Below are positions 24,411 through 32,481 of a stretch of 64,000 bases of DNA, piece by piece. How positions within the stretch are numbered: position 1 is the first letter of the stretch; each line of letters opens with the position of its first letter. The stretch comes from MGBC163016 sp910588905 (lineage in GTDB: Bacteria; Actinomycetota; Coriobacteriia; Coriobacteriales; Eggerthellaceae): the NCBI GenBank assembly GCA_948616985.1, contig CAPGDO010000001.1:124001-188000 (forward strand), in the 5' to 3' direction. Below the pieces are notes generated by a model, which was not told the origin of the DNA, did no database searches, and was given only the letters and a program-made list of their open reading frames with translations. The position numbers and the translations under genes are program-made.

Positions 24411-25377
24411 AATCCCAATCGAAGTTGATGAGGGAATCCTTGGGGATCATCCCCTGGGCTCTGAGCACGTGGACGATGGAGCGTACGTCATCACCGGTGA
24501 GCGCTTGGACGGGCTCGCGCATCTGGTTGGTGTTGAAGATGCCCATCTGCCAGAGAGCTGTCTTGAATGCGCCTACGCCTGCGCCGAATCCTACGGTCGC
24601 CGTGACCTTGCGCGTCATCATCATGAGCCGTGCGAGGTGATCCTGGATCTTGGCGACCTTCTCCCAATCACCGGTTTGAGCGGCTTTCCATTGCTGCACA
24701 TAGCTTACGGGATCGATGTTCGCAAGTCCTGGAACCGACCCATCTGCTCCTCCCAGCAATGCGCCGTCAACGACCACCTCATGGCCTGTGAGCAGCTGCA
24801 AGGGATGCCCCGCATCCTCATTCTCGAGCAAGAGCCAACGGAACGCCACATCGTCCCCCGAGGAGTCTTTGACGCCCTGGATGACGCCATCTTTGCCCAA
24901 GCGCATGAGCATCTCAGGTTGGAGCTTCGTATGAACGCTGACCGGGAGGTCATAGGCGAACAGGGGAAGGTCGGTATGTTCGCGGATCTGTCGGAAGTGA
25001 CGCTCGTTCTCATGGGGGCCGCCAAGGGCGTAGAAGGGTGCCGTTGCCACGAGGGCATCGATGGGCAGCTGAGAGACGCGCTTCGCCTGATCGATGACGC
25101 GCATGGTCTCCATATCGATGATGCCCACGAGCACGGGCACGCGCCCGTCCACGATCTCGAGCGCAACCTGCAAGACCTCCATGCGCTGTTCATCAGTGAG
25201 GAATACGACCTCACCGCTCGAGCCGAGGAAGAACAATCCCGTCACTCCTGCATCTATCATGCGATCGATGCTGACCTTGAATGCTTCATGGTCGAGCGTT
25301 CGATCGCCCTTGAGCGGGATTATGACCGGAGGGATGACTCCGCTGAATCGCTTCAGATCGTCGTCGCACATCGACAT
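24409..25377 (-). CDS. DapA/NanA-superfamily aldolase
   Basis: 322 residues, a class I aldolase of the DHDPS/N-acetylneuraminate lyase superfamily. The substrate-carboxylate loop GSSGE, the active-site Tyr in FAYDLP and the Schiff-base Lys in GVKDSSGD are present. The Arg that marks true dihydrodipicolinate synthases (YNxPxR) is missing, since the stretch reads YDLPVSVHT, so lysine synthesis is unlikely. Residues used by E. coli NanA for the sugar chain (Asp191, Glu192, Ser208) appear as Glu, Val and Gly, so N-acetylneuraminate lyase is possible but not proven; a sugar-acid aldolase is another choice. It is the last gene of the importer operon, 11 bp after the ATPase, so it probably cleaves the imported compound. 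Confidence 0.8.
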   Translation of the reverse strand: MSMCDDDLKRFSGVIPPVIIPLKGDRTLDHEAFKVSIDRMIDAGVTGLFFLGSSGEVVFLTDEQRMEVLQVALEIVDGRVPVLVGIIDMETMRVIDQAKRVSQLPIDALVATAPFYALGGPHENERHFRQIREHTDLPLFAYDLPVSVHTKLQPEMLMRLGKDGVIQGVKDSSGDDVAFRWLLLENEDAGHPLQLLTGHEVVVDGALLGGADGSVPGLANIDPVSYVQQWKAAQTGDWEKVAKIQDHLARLMMMTRKVTATVGFGAGVGAFKTALWQMGIFNTNQMREPVQALTGDDVRSIVHVLRAQGMIPKDSLINFDWD

Positions 25378-25388
25378 GGGTGCATCTC

Positions 25389-26375
25389 CTATTCGCCGAG
25401 GTCTGGATGGAGCAGTGAAGGTGCTGCTCCCAGCAATAGTTTGGTGTAATCATCTTTGGGGTCATTGAAGACGTCGGCCGCTGTGCCCTCTTCGACCGCT
25501 TGACCAGCGTTCATGACTATGATCCGGTCAGAGATGTAGCGGACAGTCTGGATGTCGTGGCTGATGAACACCATGGCTAGGTTGAGCTCTTTCTTGAGAT
25601 CCATCAAGAGATTCAGGATCTGAGCACGCACGGAAACATCCAATGCGCTGGTGGGTTCGTCAGCGATGATGGCGTCAGGCTTCAAGGATAGCGCGCGGGC
25701 GATGGCAACGCGCTGACGCTGGCCGCCAGAGAGCTGGCTCGGCAATGCCTCCAGCGCTGACTCCGGAAGGCCAACCATCCCGATGAGCTCATGAACACGG
25801 TCTTCGCGCTCTTCGGGGGTTCCTACCTTATGTACGATCATCGGATCCATGAGCTGATCATGGACGGTCATGCGGGCATTCAGAGCTGTGGCTGGGTCTT
25901 GGAAGACAACGGATATCACGCGGCCGATGACACGCCTATCAGCTGCGGTGCGGTGAGTGACATCCTTGCCCTTGAAATACACCTTGCCAGAGGTGGGGGA
26001 TTGCAGTCCGCACATCACGTTGGCCGTGGTGGATTTACCGCAGCCGGATTCACCTACGATGCCGATGGTCTCACCAGGCCAGAGGCGCAAGGTCAGACCA
26101 CGAACAGCATGGACTAGGTTCGGATGCAGGATGGAGCCGGTTCGGGTCTTGAAGGTGACCTTGATATCATCTAGGAAGATGATGGGGGTCTCGCCCTCGT
26201 GCTCTTTGAGGGTCGCTTGCTCCGCTGCTGTGACCCTGGAGCGCTCCTCGGCTTCTTTGGCAGGATCAGGAGATGATCCTGCCAATTCCTCGTGGAGCTT
26301 CTCTTCCATCTCGGGGCTCATGGAGCCCATGGCCCCCATGACCTCTTCTGCTTGAGTAGTCAATGTTCTCGTCAT
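25389..26375 (-). CDS. Opp/Dpp-class ABC transporter ATPase (OppF-like)
   Basis: 328 residues. Walker A GESGCGKST, signature LSGGQRQRVAIARAL and Walker B AIIADEPTSALD are all intact. The N-terminal ~50 residues are an extra charged segment before the ATPase core (LDDIKVTFKTRTG). The C-terminal region is the oligopeptide/dipeptide family extension. The ATG at 26375 overlaps the upstream gene's stop by 4 nt (ATGA), so it is preferred over an in-frame start 18 nt earlier. It would drive import together with the fused permease-ATPase upstream. Confidence 0.93.
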   Translation of the reverse strand: MTRTLTTQAEEVMGAMGSMSPEMEEKLHEELAGSSPDPAKEAEERSRVTAAEQATLKEHEGETPIIFLDDIKVTFKTRTGSILHPNLVHAVRGLTLRLWPGETIGIVGESGCGKSTTANVMCGLQSPTSGKVYFKGKDVTHRTAADRRVIGRVISVVFQDPATALNARMTVHDQLMDPMIVHKVGTPEEREDRVHELIGMVGLPESALEALPSQLSGGQRQRVAIARALSLKPDAIIADEPTSALDVSVRAQILNLLMDLKKELNLAMVFISHDIQTVRYISDRIIVMNAGQAVEEGTAADVFNDPKDDYTKLLLGAAPSLLHPDLGE

Positions 26376-28525
26376 GATAGCTTGTCCGTCCACTCGATAG
26401 GGCCGCCTGGTGCATAGGGTTCTATGCCTAGGCGCTCGAGCTCATCGTCGGGGAGCTCAGCATAATAGTGATCAGAACCCTCAAGCTGCTTGAGCACCGG
26501 CTTGACGGGAGAGACCTTGTCTGGGTGGCTTGAGCGAGGTGTGAAGCGGTCTCCCTCGGGGAAGTCCTTCGGGGAGGGGACGGAGCCGGGTACTTGATGG
26601 AGCCTGTCTCCACCGGCTTCGATCGACAGCACCGACCCCAGAAGACCGCGCGTATATTCGTGGATGGTATTGGTGAGGATCTCTGTCACCGGACCCTGCT
26701 CAACCACTTGGCCTGCATACATGACCGTGATCGAGTTCGCTACCTCAGCTACGAGGGCGAGGTCATGGCTTACGAAGACCATAGCGAAGCCGAGCTCCTG
26801 CTGGAGCTTGTTCAGGAGGTCGACCACCTGCTTCTGCACGGTCACGTCAAGGGCGGTGGTTGGCTCATCTGCGATGATGACCTTCGGATCGCGGGTAAGC
26901 GCCATGGCGATGAGCACGCGTTGACGCTGTCCTCCAGAGAGCTCGTGGGGGTAAGAATCCAAGGTCCGCTTCGGATCAAGACCCACCAGTTCAAGCAACT
27001 CCTCGGCGCTGCGCGTACCGCCACGCTTGGTCAGCTGCTTCATCTGGGCTTTGATGAGCATGGAAGGATTCAAAGACGAGAGCGCGTCTTGGTAGATCAT
27101 GGCGATCTCGCGGCCCCGTAGCTGATTCATCTCCCGTTCAGAGAGATCGAGCAGGTTCTTACCGTCATAGAGGATCTCACCGGAGATCTGGGCTTTGCGG
27201 TCCAGCAGCCCCATGATGGCAAGGGACGTGATGGATTTCCCGCAGCCGGATTCACCCACGAGTCCCATGGTCTGATGGGGTCGTACGACGAAGTTCAGAT
27301 GATCCACTACGTTGACGTCTCCGTGGCGCGGGAACTTGATGCAGAGGTCCTTGACTTCCAAGATGGGCTTCACGGATGTGTCCGTGGTGAAGCGGTCGGT
27401 GCGCTTCGCTTCTATCTCACGAAGGGATGCCAGGCGCTTTTCCAGCATCTCAGCCTGAGCGGCATAGGCCAGCTTCGGGTCTGCCACCATGCGGTCGGCC
27501 TCGCGGTTGCCCGCCAGCTTGTCGTCGCCTGCGGCTACGGGTGCCTTCGCTGGGGCTGCCATGGCATCGGTGATGCCCTCAGAGAAGATGTTCAGGCAGA
27601 GCACCGTTATCATGATGGCCAGGCCCGGGAAGAGCGCTTGCCACCAGCGGCCTGCCAGCACGCCATCGCGGGCATCGGCCAAGATGTTGCCCCAGGTGGG
27701 TGTTGGTTCTGGGATGCCTGCGGAGATGAACGACAGGGATGCCTCGAAGACGATGGCGTCAGCCACCAACACGATGGTGAATACGAGCACGGGAGCGATG
27801 CAATTGCGGATCACGTGCTTGACCAGGATCCAGTTCGCCCGAGCGCCGGATACGATGACGGCGCGCACGTAATCCTGGTTGTATTCGCTCATCACGTTCG
27901 CGCGTACGATACGAGCGATCTGGGGTATATAGAGGAACCCGATGGCGAAGATGAGCGAGGGCACGGAATTGCCGAACACGATGACGAAGGTGGCGGCCAA
28001 GGCGATGCCCGGGAAGGACATGATGATGTCCAAGATACGCATGATGAGGTTAGACAGCCATGAGCGCACGATGGCAGCCAGGGAACCGATGATGGAACCG
28101 AAGATAAGCGCGAATGCGGTGGCTCCAAGGCCTATGACCAAAGAGTACCGGGCGCCGTACATCATGCGAGAGAGGACGTCGCGACCTTTGTCATCCGTAC
28201 CGAAGGGGAATGTGCCATCTGGGGCTTGACGGGCTGTGAAGATCTCATAGGGGTTATGGGGTGCCAGGAAGTTGGCGAAGATGGCAACGAGCACGATGCA
28301 CACGAGGATGATCAGGGATATGCGGGCGCCTATGGTCATGGATCTCCAGCGTCGGAAGCGCACTGTGCCTTCCAGCTTCTCTGTCGTCTTCTCGCGCAGC
28401 TTCGGGTCGGTGAAGCCGGGTTTCTTGGGGGTTGCGCCACCGCCACCGCTGGCCCCTTGGGCTAGCATCTCGTCGCGATTGGCATCGTCGATATGGGTTG
28501 TCATGAGATTGTCGTTTCCTGTCAT
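26372..28525 (-). CDS. Fused ABC permease-ATPase (DppC-OppD fusion)
   Basis: 717 residues. Residues 60-325 are a DppC-type permease: a TIGARISLIIL membrane start, FGTDDKGRDVLSRMMYGARYS, and the coupling EAA loop around EASLSFISAGIPEPTPTWG. After a linker (325-390) comes a complete OppD-type ATPase with Walker A GESGCGKS, signature LSGGQRQRVLIAMAL and Walker B VIIADEPTTALD. The last ~70 residues are family tail. Such fusions are known in Opp-class importers of actinobacteria and some Pasteurellaceae. It overlaps the next ATPase by 4 nt and starts 2 bp after the first permease gene. The start is not certain; an internal ATG seven codons in is also possible. Confidence 0.92.
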   Translation of the reverse strand: MTGNDNLMTTHIDDANRDEMLAQGASGGGGATPKKPGFTDPKLREKTTEKLEGTVRFRRWRSMTIGARISLIILVCIVLVAIFANFLAPHNPYEIFTARQAPDGTFPFGTDDKGRDVLSRMMYGARYSLVIGLGATAFALIFGSIIGSLAAIVRSWLSNLIMRILDIIMSFPGIALAATFVIVFGNSVPSLIFAIGFLYIPQIARIVRANVMSEYNQDYVRAVIVSGARANWILVKHVIRNCIAPVLVFTIVLVADAIVFEASLSFISAGIPEPTPTWGNILADARDGVLAGRWWQALFPGLAIMITVLCLNIFSEGITDAMAAPAKAPVAAGDDKLAGNREADRMVADPKLAYAAQAEMLEKRLASLREIEAKRTDRFTTDTSVKPILEVKDLCIKFPRHGDVNVVDHLNFVVRPHQTMGLVGESGCGKSITSLAIMGLLDRKAQISGEILYDGKNLLDLSEREMNQLRGREIAMIYQDALSSLNPSMLIKAQMKQLTKRGGTRSAEELLELVGLDPKRTLDSYPHELSGGQRQRVLIAMALTRDPKVIIADEPTTALDVTVQKQVVDLLNKLQQELGFAMVFVSHDLALVAEVANSITVMYAGQVVEQGPVTEILTNTIHEYTRGLLGSVLSIEAGGDRLHQVPGSVPSPKDFPEGDRFTPRSSHPDKVSPVKPVLKQLEGSDHYYAELPDDELERLGIEPYAPGGPIEWTDKLS

Positions 28526-28527
28526 GG

Positions 28528-29475
28528 CTACACACTCCTGATCCGCGGATCAATGAGGATATAGAGCATGTCAACGATGATATTGATGATGATGAAGGCG
28601 ACGGCTACCGTGAGCACGACGCCTTGTACCAGATAGATGTAATTTGATTGAATGCCGGACACGATGGCCATGCCCATGCCAGGCAGATTGAAGATGACCT
28701 CGATGATGACGGCGCCACCGATGAGGTAGCCGATGCGTAGGCCGAGCACGGTCACCGGGGTGATGAGCGCGTTGCGAAGCACGTTGCGGGCCACGACGAC
28801 GCTTTTCGGGATGCCTGCACCCAAAGCGGTGCGCACATAGTCCTTATCCAGTTCCTCCACCATGGAGGTGCGGACCACACGGGTGAGCTGACCAGCTACG
28901 GGTACGCCGAGAGAGATGGCAGGCAAGAGCATGCGCATGAACCAACCGCCTGGGTCTACCATGAGATCAGGCAGCTTGCCTGATGCGGGGAGGATGCCTT
29001 GGAACGCCAAGATCAAGAGCACTGCCAGCCAGAAGGAAGGCGTTGCGATGCAGGCGATGGAGAAGATGCGGATGATCTGGTCAGGCCATCTATCTCTATA
29101 AAGAGCAGAGATGACACCGAGGATGACGGCTACCACCACACCGAAGATGAGGCCGAGGAAAGTCAGCTGAAGCGTGATGGGGAGCGCTTCCATGACGCGG
29201 GTGGTCACGCTGGCGCGGGAAGCTCCGTAGGTGCCCAGGTCTCCCTGGAGCATACCCAACATGAAGTTGCCGTATTGAACGATGATGGGGTCATTCAGGC
29301 CGTTCTCTTCACGATAGGCTTGGGCTTGGGCCTCCGTGGCGTTCTCTCCAAGGACCGAATAGGCTGGGTCGATGGGAGAGAGCGACATGATGAAGAATAC
29401 GAGAATAGTGACGCCTAGGATCATTACCGGTAGCCATAGGATGCGGTTGCCGATGAGCCTCAACAGGTTATTCAC
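28528..29475 (-). CDS. Opp/Dpp-class ABC transporter permease (DppB-like)
   Basis: 315 residues with six helices. It begins MNNLLRLIGNRILWLPVMIL and carries DPAYSVLGENATEAQ, the usual DppB region after helix 1, and the coupling segment RVVRTSMVEELDKDYVRTAL in outline. It pairs with the permease half of the fusion protein to form the channel. The GTG start follows GAGGAGGGAAT on the minus strand. It lies 148 bp downstream of the binding-protein gene, with a hairpin between them. Confidence 0.94.
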   Translation of the reverse strand: MNNLLRLIGNRILWLPVMILGVTILVFFIMSLSPIDPAYSVLGENATEAQAQAYREENGLNDPIIVQYGNFMLGMLQGDLGTYGASRASVTTRVMEALPITLQLTFLGLIFGVVVAVILGVISALYRDRWPDQIIRIFSIACIATPSFWLAVLLILAFQGILPASGKLPDLMVDPGGWFMRMLLPAISLGVPVAGQLTRVVRTSMVEELDKDYVRTALGAGIPKSVVVARNVLRNALITPVTVLGLRIGYLIGGAVIIEVIFNLPGMGMAIVSGIQSNYIYLVQGVVLTVAVAFIIINIIVDMLYILIDPRIRSV

Positions 29476-29563
29476 ATTCCCTCCTCTCTCGACGCTTGCA
29501 TTGAACTGCTACGCTGGTCTCAGTTTACCTCATAGACCCTTTGAATGGTATAGCGGGAAAGGG

Positions 29564-29590
29564 AAAGGGCCTGCATGATGCAGGCCCTTT
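29564..29590 (-). terminator. Hairpin between binding-protein and permease genes
   Basis: AAAGGGCCTGCAT and ATGCAGGCCCTTT form a near-perfect 12-bp stem. On the minus strand it is followed by CCC/TTT-rich sequence rather than a clean U-run, so it probably attenuates or protects the upstream mRNA, letting the binding protein be made in excess. It could also serve as a partial terminator. Confidence 0.6.
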
Positions 29591-29623
29591 CGTAAGCGAC
29601 TTCGCTGTCAAGCAAAGGTGTTC

Positions 29624-31210
29624 TTACTGCAGCGGCGTGGTGCCCAGGAATACGAGGCCCGTGGTGGAGATGGGGGCGAAGTCTTCCAGCTTCTCAGCAG
29701 TGTAAGCGGTGCCGGTCTCACGATGGAAGAGCGGATACAGCGGCACGTTCTCGGCGATGAGGTCGAAGCACTGATTCCAGATCTCCTGCTGCTTTGCAGC
29801 GTCGGCCTCCTCGCGTGCGCTCTGGAGCAGCGTCTGGAGCTCAGCCCACTCAGGAGTGGTATTCCAGCAGGAGCGACCCTGGGTCCAAACGTTGTCACCA
29901 TACCACCAGGTCATGAGGAGGTCGGGGTCATTGCCGAAGCAAGACGGATCACCTGGGGTGAGCATGACATCGTAGGGGAGAATCTCCTCAGACGGCGCAA
30001 GGGCTGCCCAGTCGATCTTCGTCTCATTGATGGTCACTTCGATGCCTGCAGCAGCCAGGTCTTCCTTGATCTGGGCTGCCAAAGCGGAGACCCAGTTGTT
30101 GTTGACCATGAGCTCGCAGGTGATGGAGGACTGGTTGGCCTCAGCCAAGAGCGCCTTAGCCTTGTCCACGTCATGGGAATAGACAGTGGAAGCGCGATGG
30201 TAGTTGGAGTAGGCCTCAGGCAGGAAGGACGTTGCAGGCGCGGCATGGCCATCCATCTGATTGGCGATGAGCTTCTCGACGTCGATGGCGTAGTAGAACG
30301 CTTGACGGACGCGGACGTCGTCGAAAGGAGCCTTCTTCGTGTTGAACATGAGGAAGGGCAGGGCGAAGCCGGGAACGTATTCCACGGTAGCTCCGGAGGC
30401 GGCGATCTGGTCAGCGTTGGTGTCGGGCACGTTCTCGATGACCTGAACAGAGCCGTCGGTGATGGCTGTGGTACGGGAGGTAGCATCGAGCAGGACGTTC
30501 CAATCCATTTGCTCACAAGTGGCCGGGAGAGTGCCGTTGTAGTTCGGGTTCGGCTTGAAGGTGATGGTACCGCCGTCGTCACCGTTAATGGTGTCATACA
30601 TCCAAGGACCGGTGCCGATGGGCATGGTCTTCAGCTGATCTTCGGTGGCAGCGGCCGGGAAGATCTTAACAACGGACAGGCGGCCCTTGAGGAGGGACGC
30701 GAAGGGATACTTCAGGGTGATGGTGACCGTCTTGTCATCCTTGGGAGTTACAGATTCGATGAAGGAGAGGAAGGCACCATAGGTGTCATCGGCCATGTTG
30801 GCTTCGAAGGACTTCACAACATCAGCGGAGGTAACATCCGTGCCATCAGAGAACTTTGCACCCTCGCGCAGACCCACTTCGTAAACGGTGTCTGATACCT
30901 GGACGGGCTCACCATCAGCCAGTGCGGTATAGGTGGTGTAATTGTGGAGGTCTAGATCATAGAGGCCCTCGAACACATGCCAGGTTGCGGCGAGCATCAG
31001 AGCGGAGCTGTTGCCGATGGGGTTGCAGTTCGTGGATGAGTAGGCACAAGCTGCGAAGATGGACTCGGCCGGGGTGGAGTTGTCAGCTGCGGAGCTAGAC
31101 GAGCTGGATGCTTCCTTAGAGCCGCACCCGCTTAGGGCGAGCGCCGCGACAGCACCTGTGGCTGCCGTCCCTGCCAGGAATCCTCGGCGAGTCAGTTTCG
31201 GTTGTTCCAT
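29624..31210 (-). CDS. Family 5 solute-binding lipoprotein of ABC importer
   Basis: 528 residues. The N-terminus has a twin-arginine-like signal (KLTRRGFLAGTAATG) and a lipobox (LALSGC) placing the lipid-modified Cys near residue 29. A Ser-rich linker follows. The body matches the DppA/OppA family (SBP_bac_5): YDLDLHNYTTYTALADGEP in outline, KFSDGTDVTSADVVKSFE near 120-140, and VRQAFYYAIDVEKLIANQMDG in outline near 300. The ATG at 31210 is 5 nt after GGAGGG; an in-frame TTG upstream overlaps that site. It would hand substrate (peptide, sialic acid or similar) to the permeases encoded downstream. Confidence 0.93.
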   Translation of the reverse strand: MEQPKLTRRGFLAGTAATGAVAALALSGCGSKEASSSSSSAADNSTPAESIFAACAYSSTNCNPIGNSSALMLAATWHVFEGLYDLDLHNYTTYTALADGEPVQVSDTVYEVGLREGAKFSDGTDVTSADVVKSFEANMADDTYGAFLSFIESVTPKDDKTVTITLKYPFASLLKGRLSVVKIFPAAATEDQLKTMPIGTGPWMYDTINGDDGGTITFKPNPNYNGTLPATCEQMDWNVLLDATSRTTAITDGSVQVIENVPDTNADQIAASGATVEYVPGFALPFLMFNTKKAPFDDVRVRQAFYYAIDVEKLIANQMDGHAAPATSFLPEAYSNYHRASTVYSHDVDKAKALLAEANQSSITCELMVNNNWVSALAAQIKEDLAAAGIEVTINETKIDWAALAPSEEILPYDVMLTPGDPSCFGNDPDLLMTWWYGDNVWTQGRSCWNTTPEWAELQTLLQSAREEADAAKQQEIWNQCFDLIAENVPLYPLFHRETGTAYTAEKLEDFAPISTTGLVFLGTTPLQ

Positions 31211-31233
31211 AGTTCCCTCCAACTAAGGTCGGT

Positions 31234-31279
31234 GGGGCGCCAGCCCCTTTTAAAGCTCGCGCACGCGCGCGTGCTTTTT
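31234..31279. promoter_or_regulatory. Two hairpins in the region upstream of the binding-protein gene
   Basis: GGGGC-GCCA-GCCCC (31234-31247) is followed by TTTT, and the 14-bp palindrome GCACGCGCGCGTGC (31261-31274) is followed by TTTTT. On the plus strand both look like intrinsic terminators. On the minus strand they lie in the expected 5' UTR of the binding-protein gene, just downstream of AT-rich -10 candidates (TATAAA at 31282-31277, TAATAG at 31295-31290). Confidence 0.4.
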
Positions 31280-31471
31280 ATACGGTTCGCTATTATGCGC
31301 GAAAACAGGATCAAAGGGAAGCGTTCGCGTCCTCATCGTTGAAAACCCACGACCTCTCCCAAGCTACCGCTCACCGGAGGTGAAGGTGCAGGGTATCCCC
31401 CATTTACCTTCTGGGTTCATCCCGCTCGTCTGCTTGCGTCCTCTCAGGTGCGATGCTCATCGTTGCCATAT

Positions 31472-31480
31472 TGTTATCAT
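31472..31480 (+). promoter_or_regulatory. Extended -10 promoter of the oxidoreductase operon
   Basis: TGTTATCAT (TGN plus TATCAT at 31475-31480) lies about 110 bp before the first gene. No good -35 is seen. Confidence 0.4.
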
Positions 31481-31591
31481 CTTCGCGTTCGCTTCTGGGC
31501 AGATGTTTGCCTATTCTGAGCGATCGATACCCCATGTTCCCTGTGAGCATGGTGGGCACGACCTTTTGAGAAGAGCAACGAGAGGAGAGGA

Positions 31592-32167
31592 ATGTCCAAG
31601 CTGACTGAGATCCGATGGCATGCCCGGGCTGGTCAGGGTGCTGTGACCGCCGCCAAGCTGGTGGCAGACGCGGCGCTTCTGCAAGGGGCCTATATCCAGG
31701 CCATGCCAGAGTACGGTCCCGAGCGCACGGGTGCGCCGCTGAAGGCCTACACCCGCGTGAGCGATTCCCCCATCGAGGTTCACAACACCATCGTGAACCC
31801 TGATATCGTCGTCGTGCTCGACGACACGCTGCTCGACACCGTCGATGTGGCTGAAGGCATCCGCGAGGATGGGTGCATCATCTTGAACACCGAGATGGAC
31901 GCTGCTACGGCGGTATCTGCGCTCCATGCGCCCGCTAGCGTGAAGGTGGCCATCGTAGATGCCTCCGGTATCGCCCTGGATACCATCAAGCGCGATATCC
32001 CGAACACGCCCATCGTGGGCGCTCTCTCCCAGGTGACCGGTGTGGTACCGGTGGAGGCTGTGAAGGAGCGTCTGGTGGAGACGTTCGGCAAGAAGTTCTC
32101 TCAAGAGATGATCGATGCGAACCTGGCATCGGTGGACAGAGCCTATGAGGAGGTGCATGTAGCATGA
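31592..32167 (+). CDS. porG: Pyruvate:ferredoxin oxidoreductase, gamma subunit
   Basis: 191 residues. The family core is visible as RWHARAGQGAVTAAKLVADAAL and MPEYGPERTGAPLKAYTRVSD, both in outline, which bind the coenzyme A side of the reaction in 2-oxoacid:ferredoxin oxidoreductases. It is the first of four tightly linked genes in the order gamma, delta, alpha, beta, as in the four-subunit enzymes of Thermotoga and archaea. The ATG follows GAGGAGAGG. The last 4 nt overlap the delta gene (ATGA). Confidence 0.93.
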   Translation: MSKLTEIRWHARAGQGAVTAAKLVADAALLQGAYIQAMPEYGPERTGAPLKAYTRVSDSPIEVHNTIVNPDIVVVLDDTLLDTVDVAEGIREDGCIILNTEMDAATAVSALHAPASVKVAIVDASGIALDTIKRDIPNTPIVGALSQVTGVVPVEAVKERLVETFGKKFSQEMIDANLASVDRAYEEVHVA

Positions 32168-32481
32168 AGATGCCCGATCTCTCCACATTCGAGGATTGGA
32201 AGCCTGAGGACTTCCCGAAGGGCCTCATCTGCAATGCTGGCACATCCCGCGAATACATCACCGGCGGCTGGCGCTCCATGCGTCCCGTCTGGGATGCGGA
32301 TAAGTGCACCAGCTGCATGATGTGTTGGGTGGTGTGTCCTGATTCCTCTATCCAGGTTCAGGATGGCACTATGACCGGCATCGATTATGACCACTGCAAG
32401 GGATGCGGCGTCTGCGTCCATGAGTGCCGCTTCGACGCCCTGGACTTCATCCGCGAGGATGAAGCGGAAGGGGTGAGGTAG
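32164..32481 (+). CDS. porD: Pyruvate:ferredoxin oxidoreductase, delta (2[4Fe-4S] ferredoxin) subunit
   Basis: 105 residues. Two ferredoxin motifs are present: CTSCMMCWVVCP near residue 48 and CKGCGVCVHEC near residue 78; the usual Pro after the second motif is Arg here. They carry electrons from the TPP site to external ferredoxin. It overlaps porG by 4 nt and abuts porA exactly. Confidence 0.94.
   Translation: MKMPDLSTFEDWKPEDFPKGLICNAGTSREYITGGWRSMRPVWDADKCTSCMMCWVVCPDSSIQVQDGTMTGIDYDHCKGCGVCVHECRFDALDFIREDEAEGVR

Larger units (their letters stand above)
31211..31591. other. 381-bp divergent intergenic region
   Basis: It separates the importer operon (minus) from the oxidoreductase operon (plus). 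Apart from the two hairpins at its left end and an extended -10 element at 31472-31480, it holds a weak hairpin (GAAGGT at 31382-31387 with ACCTTC at 31406-31411). I see no gene or tRNA in it. Confidence 0.5.

Noticed and set aside
24409..25377. Calling the aldolase DapA (lysine biosynthesis)
   Set aside because: The YNxPxR Arg is missing and the gene is in an importer operon, so a catabolic aldolase fits better.
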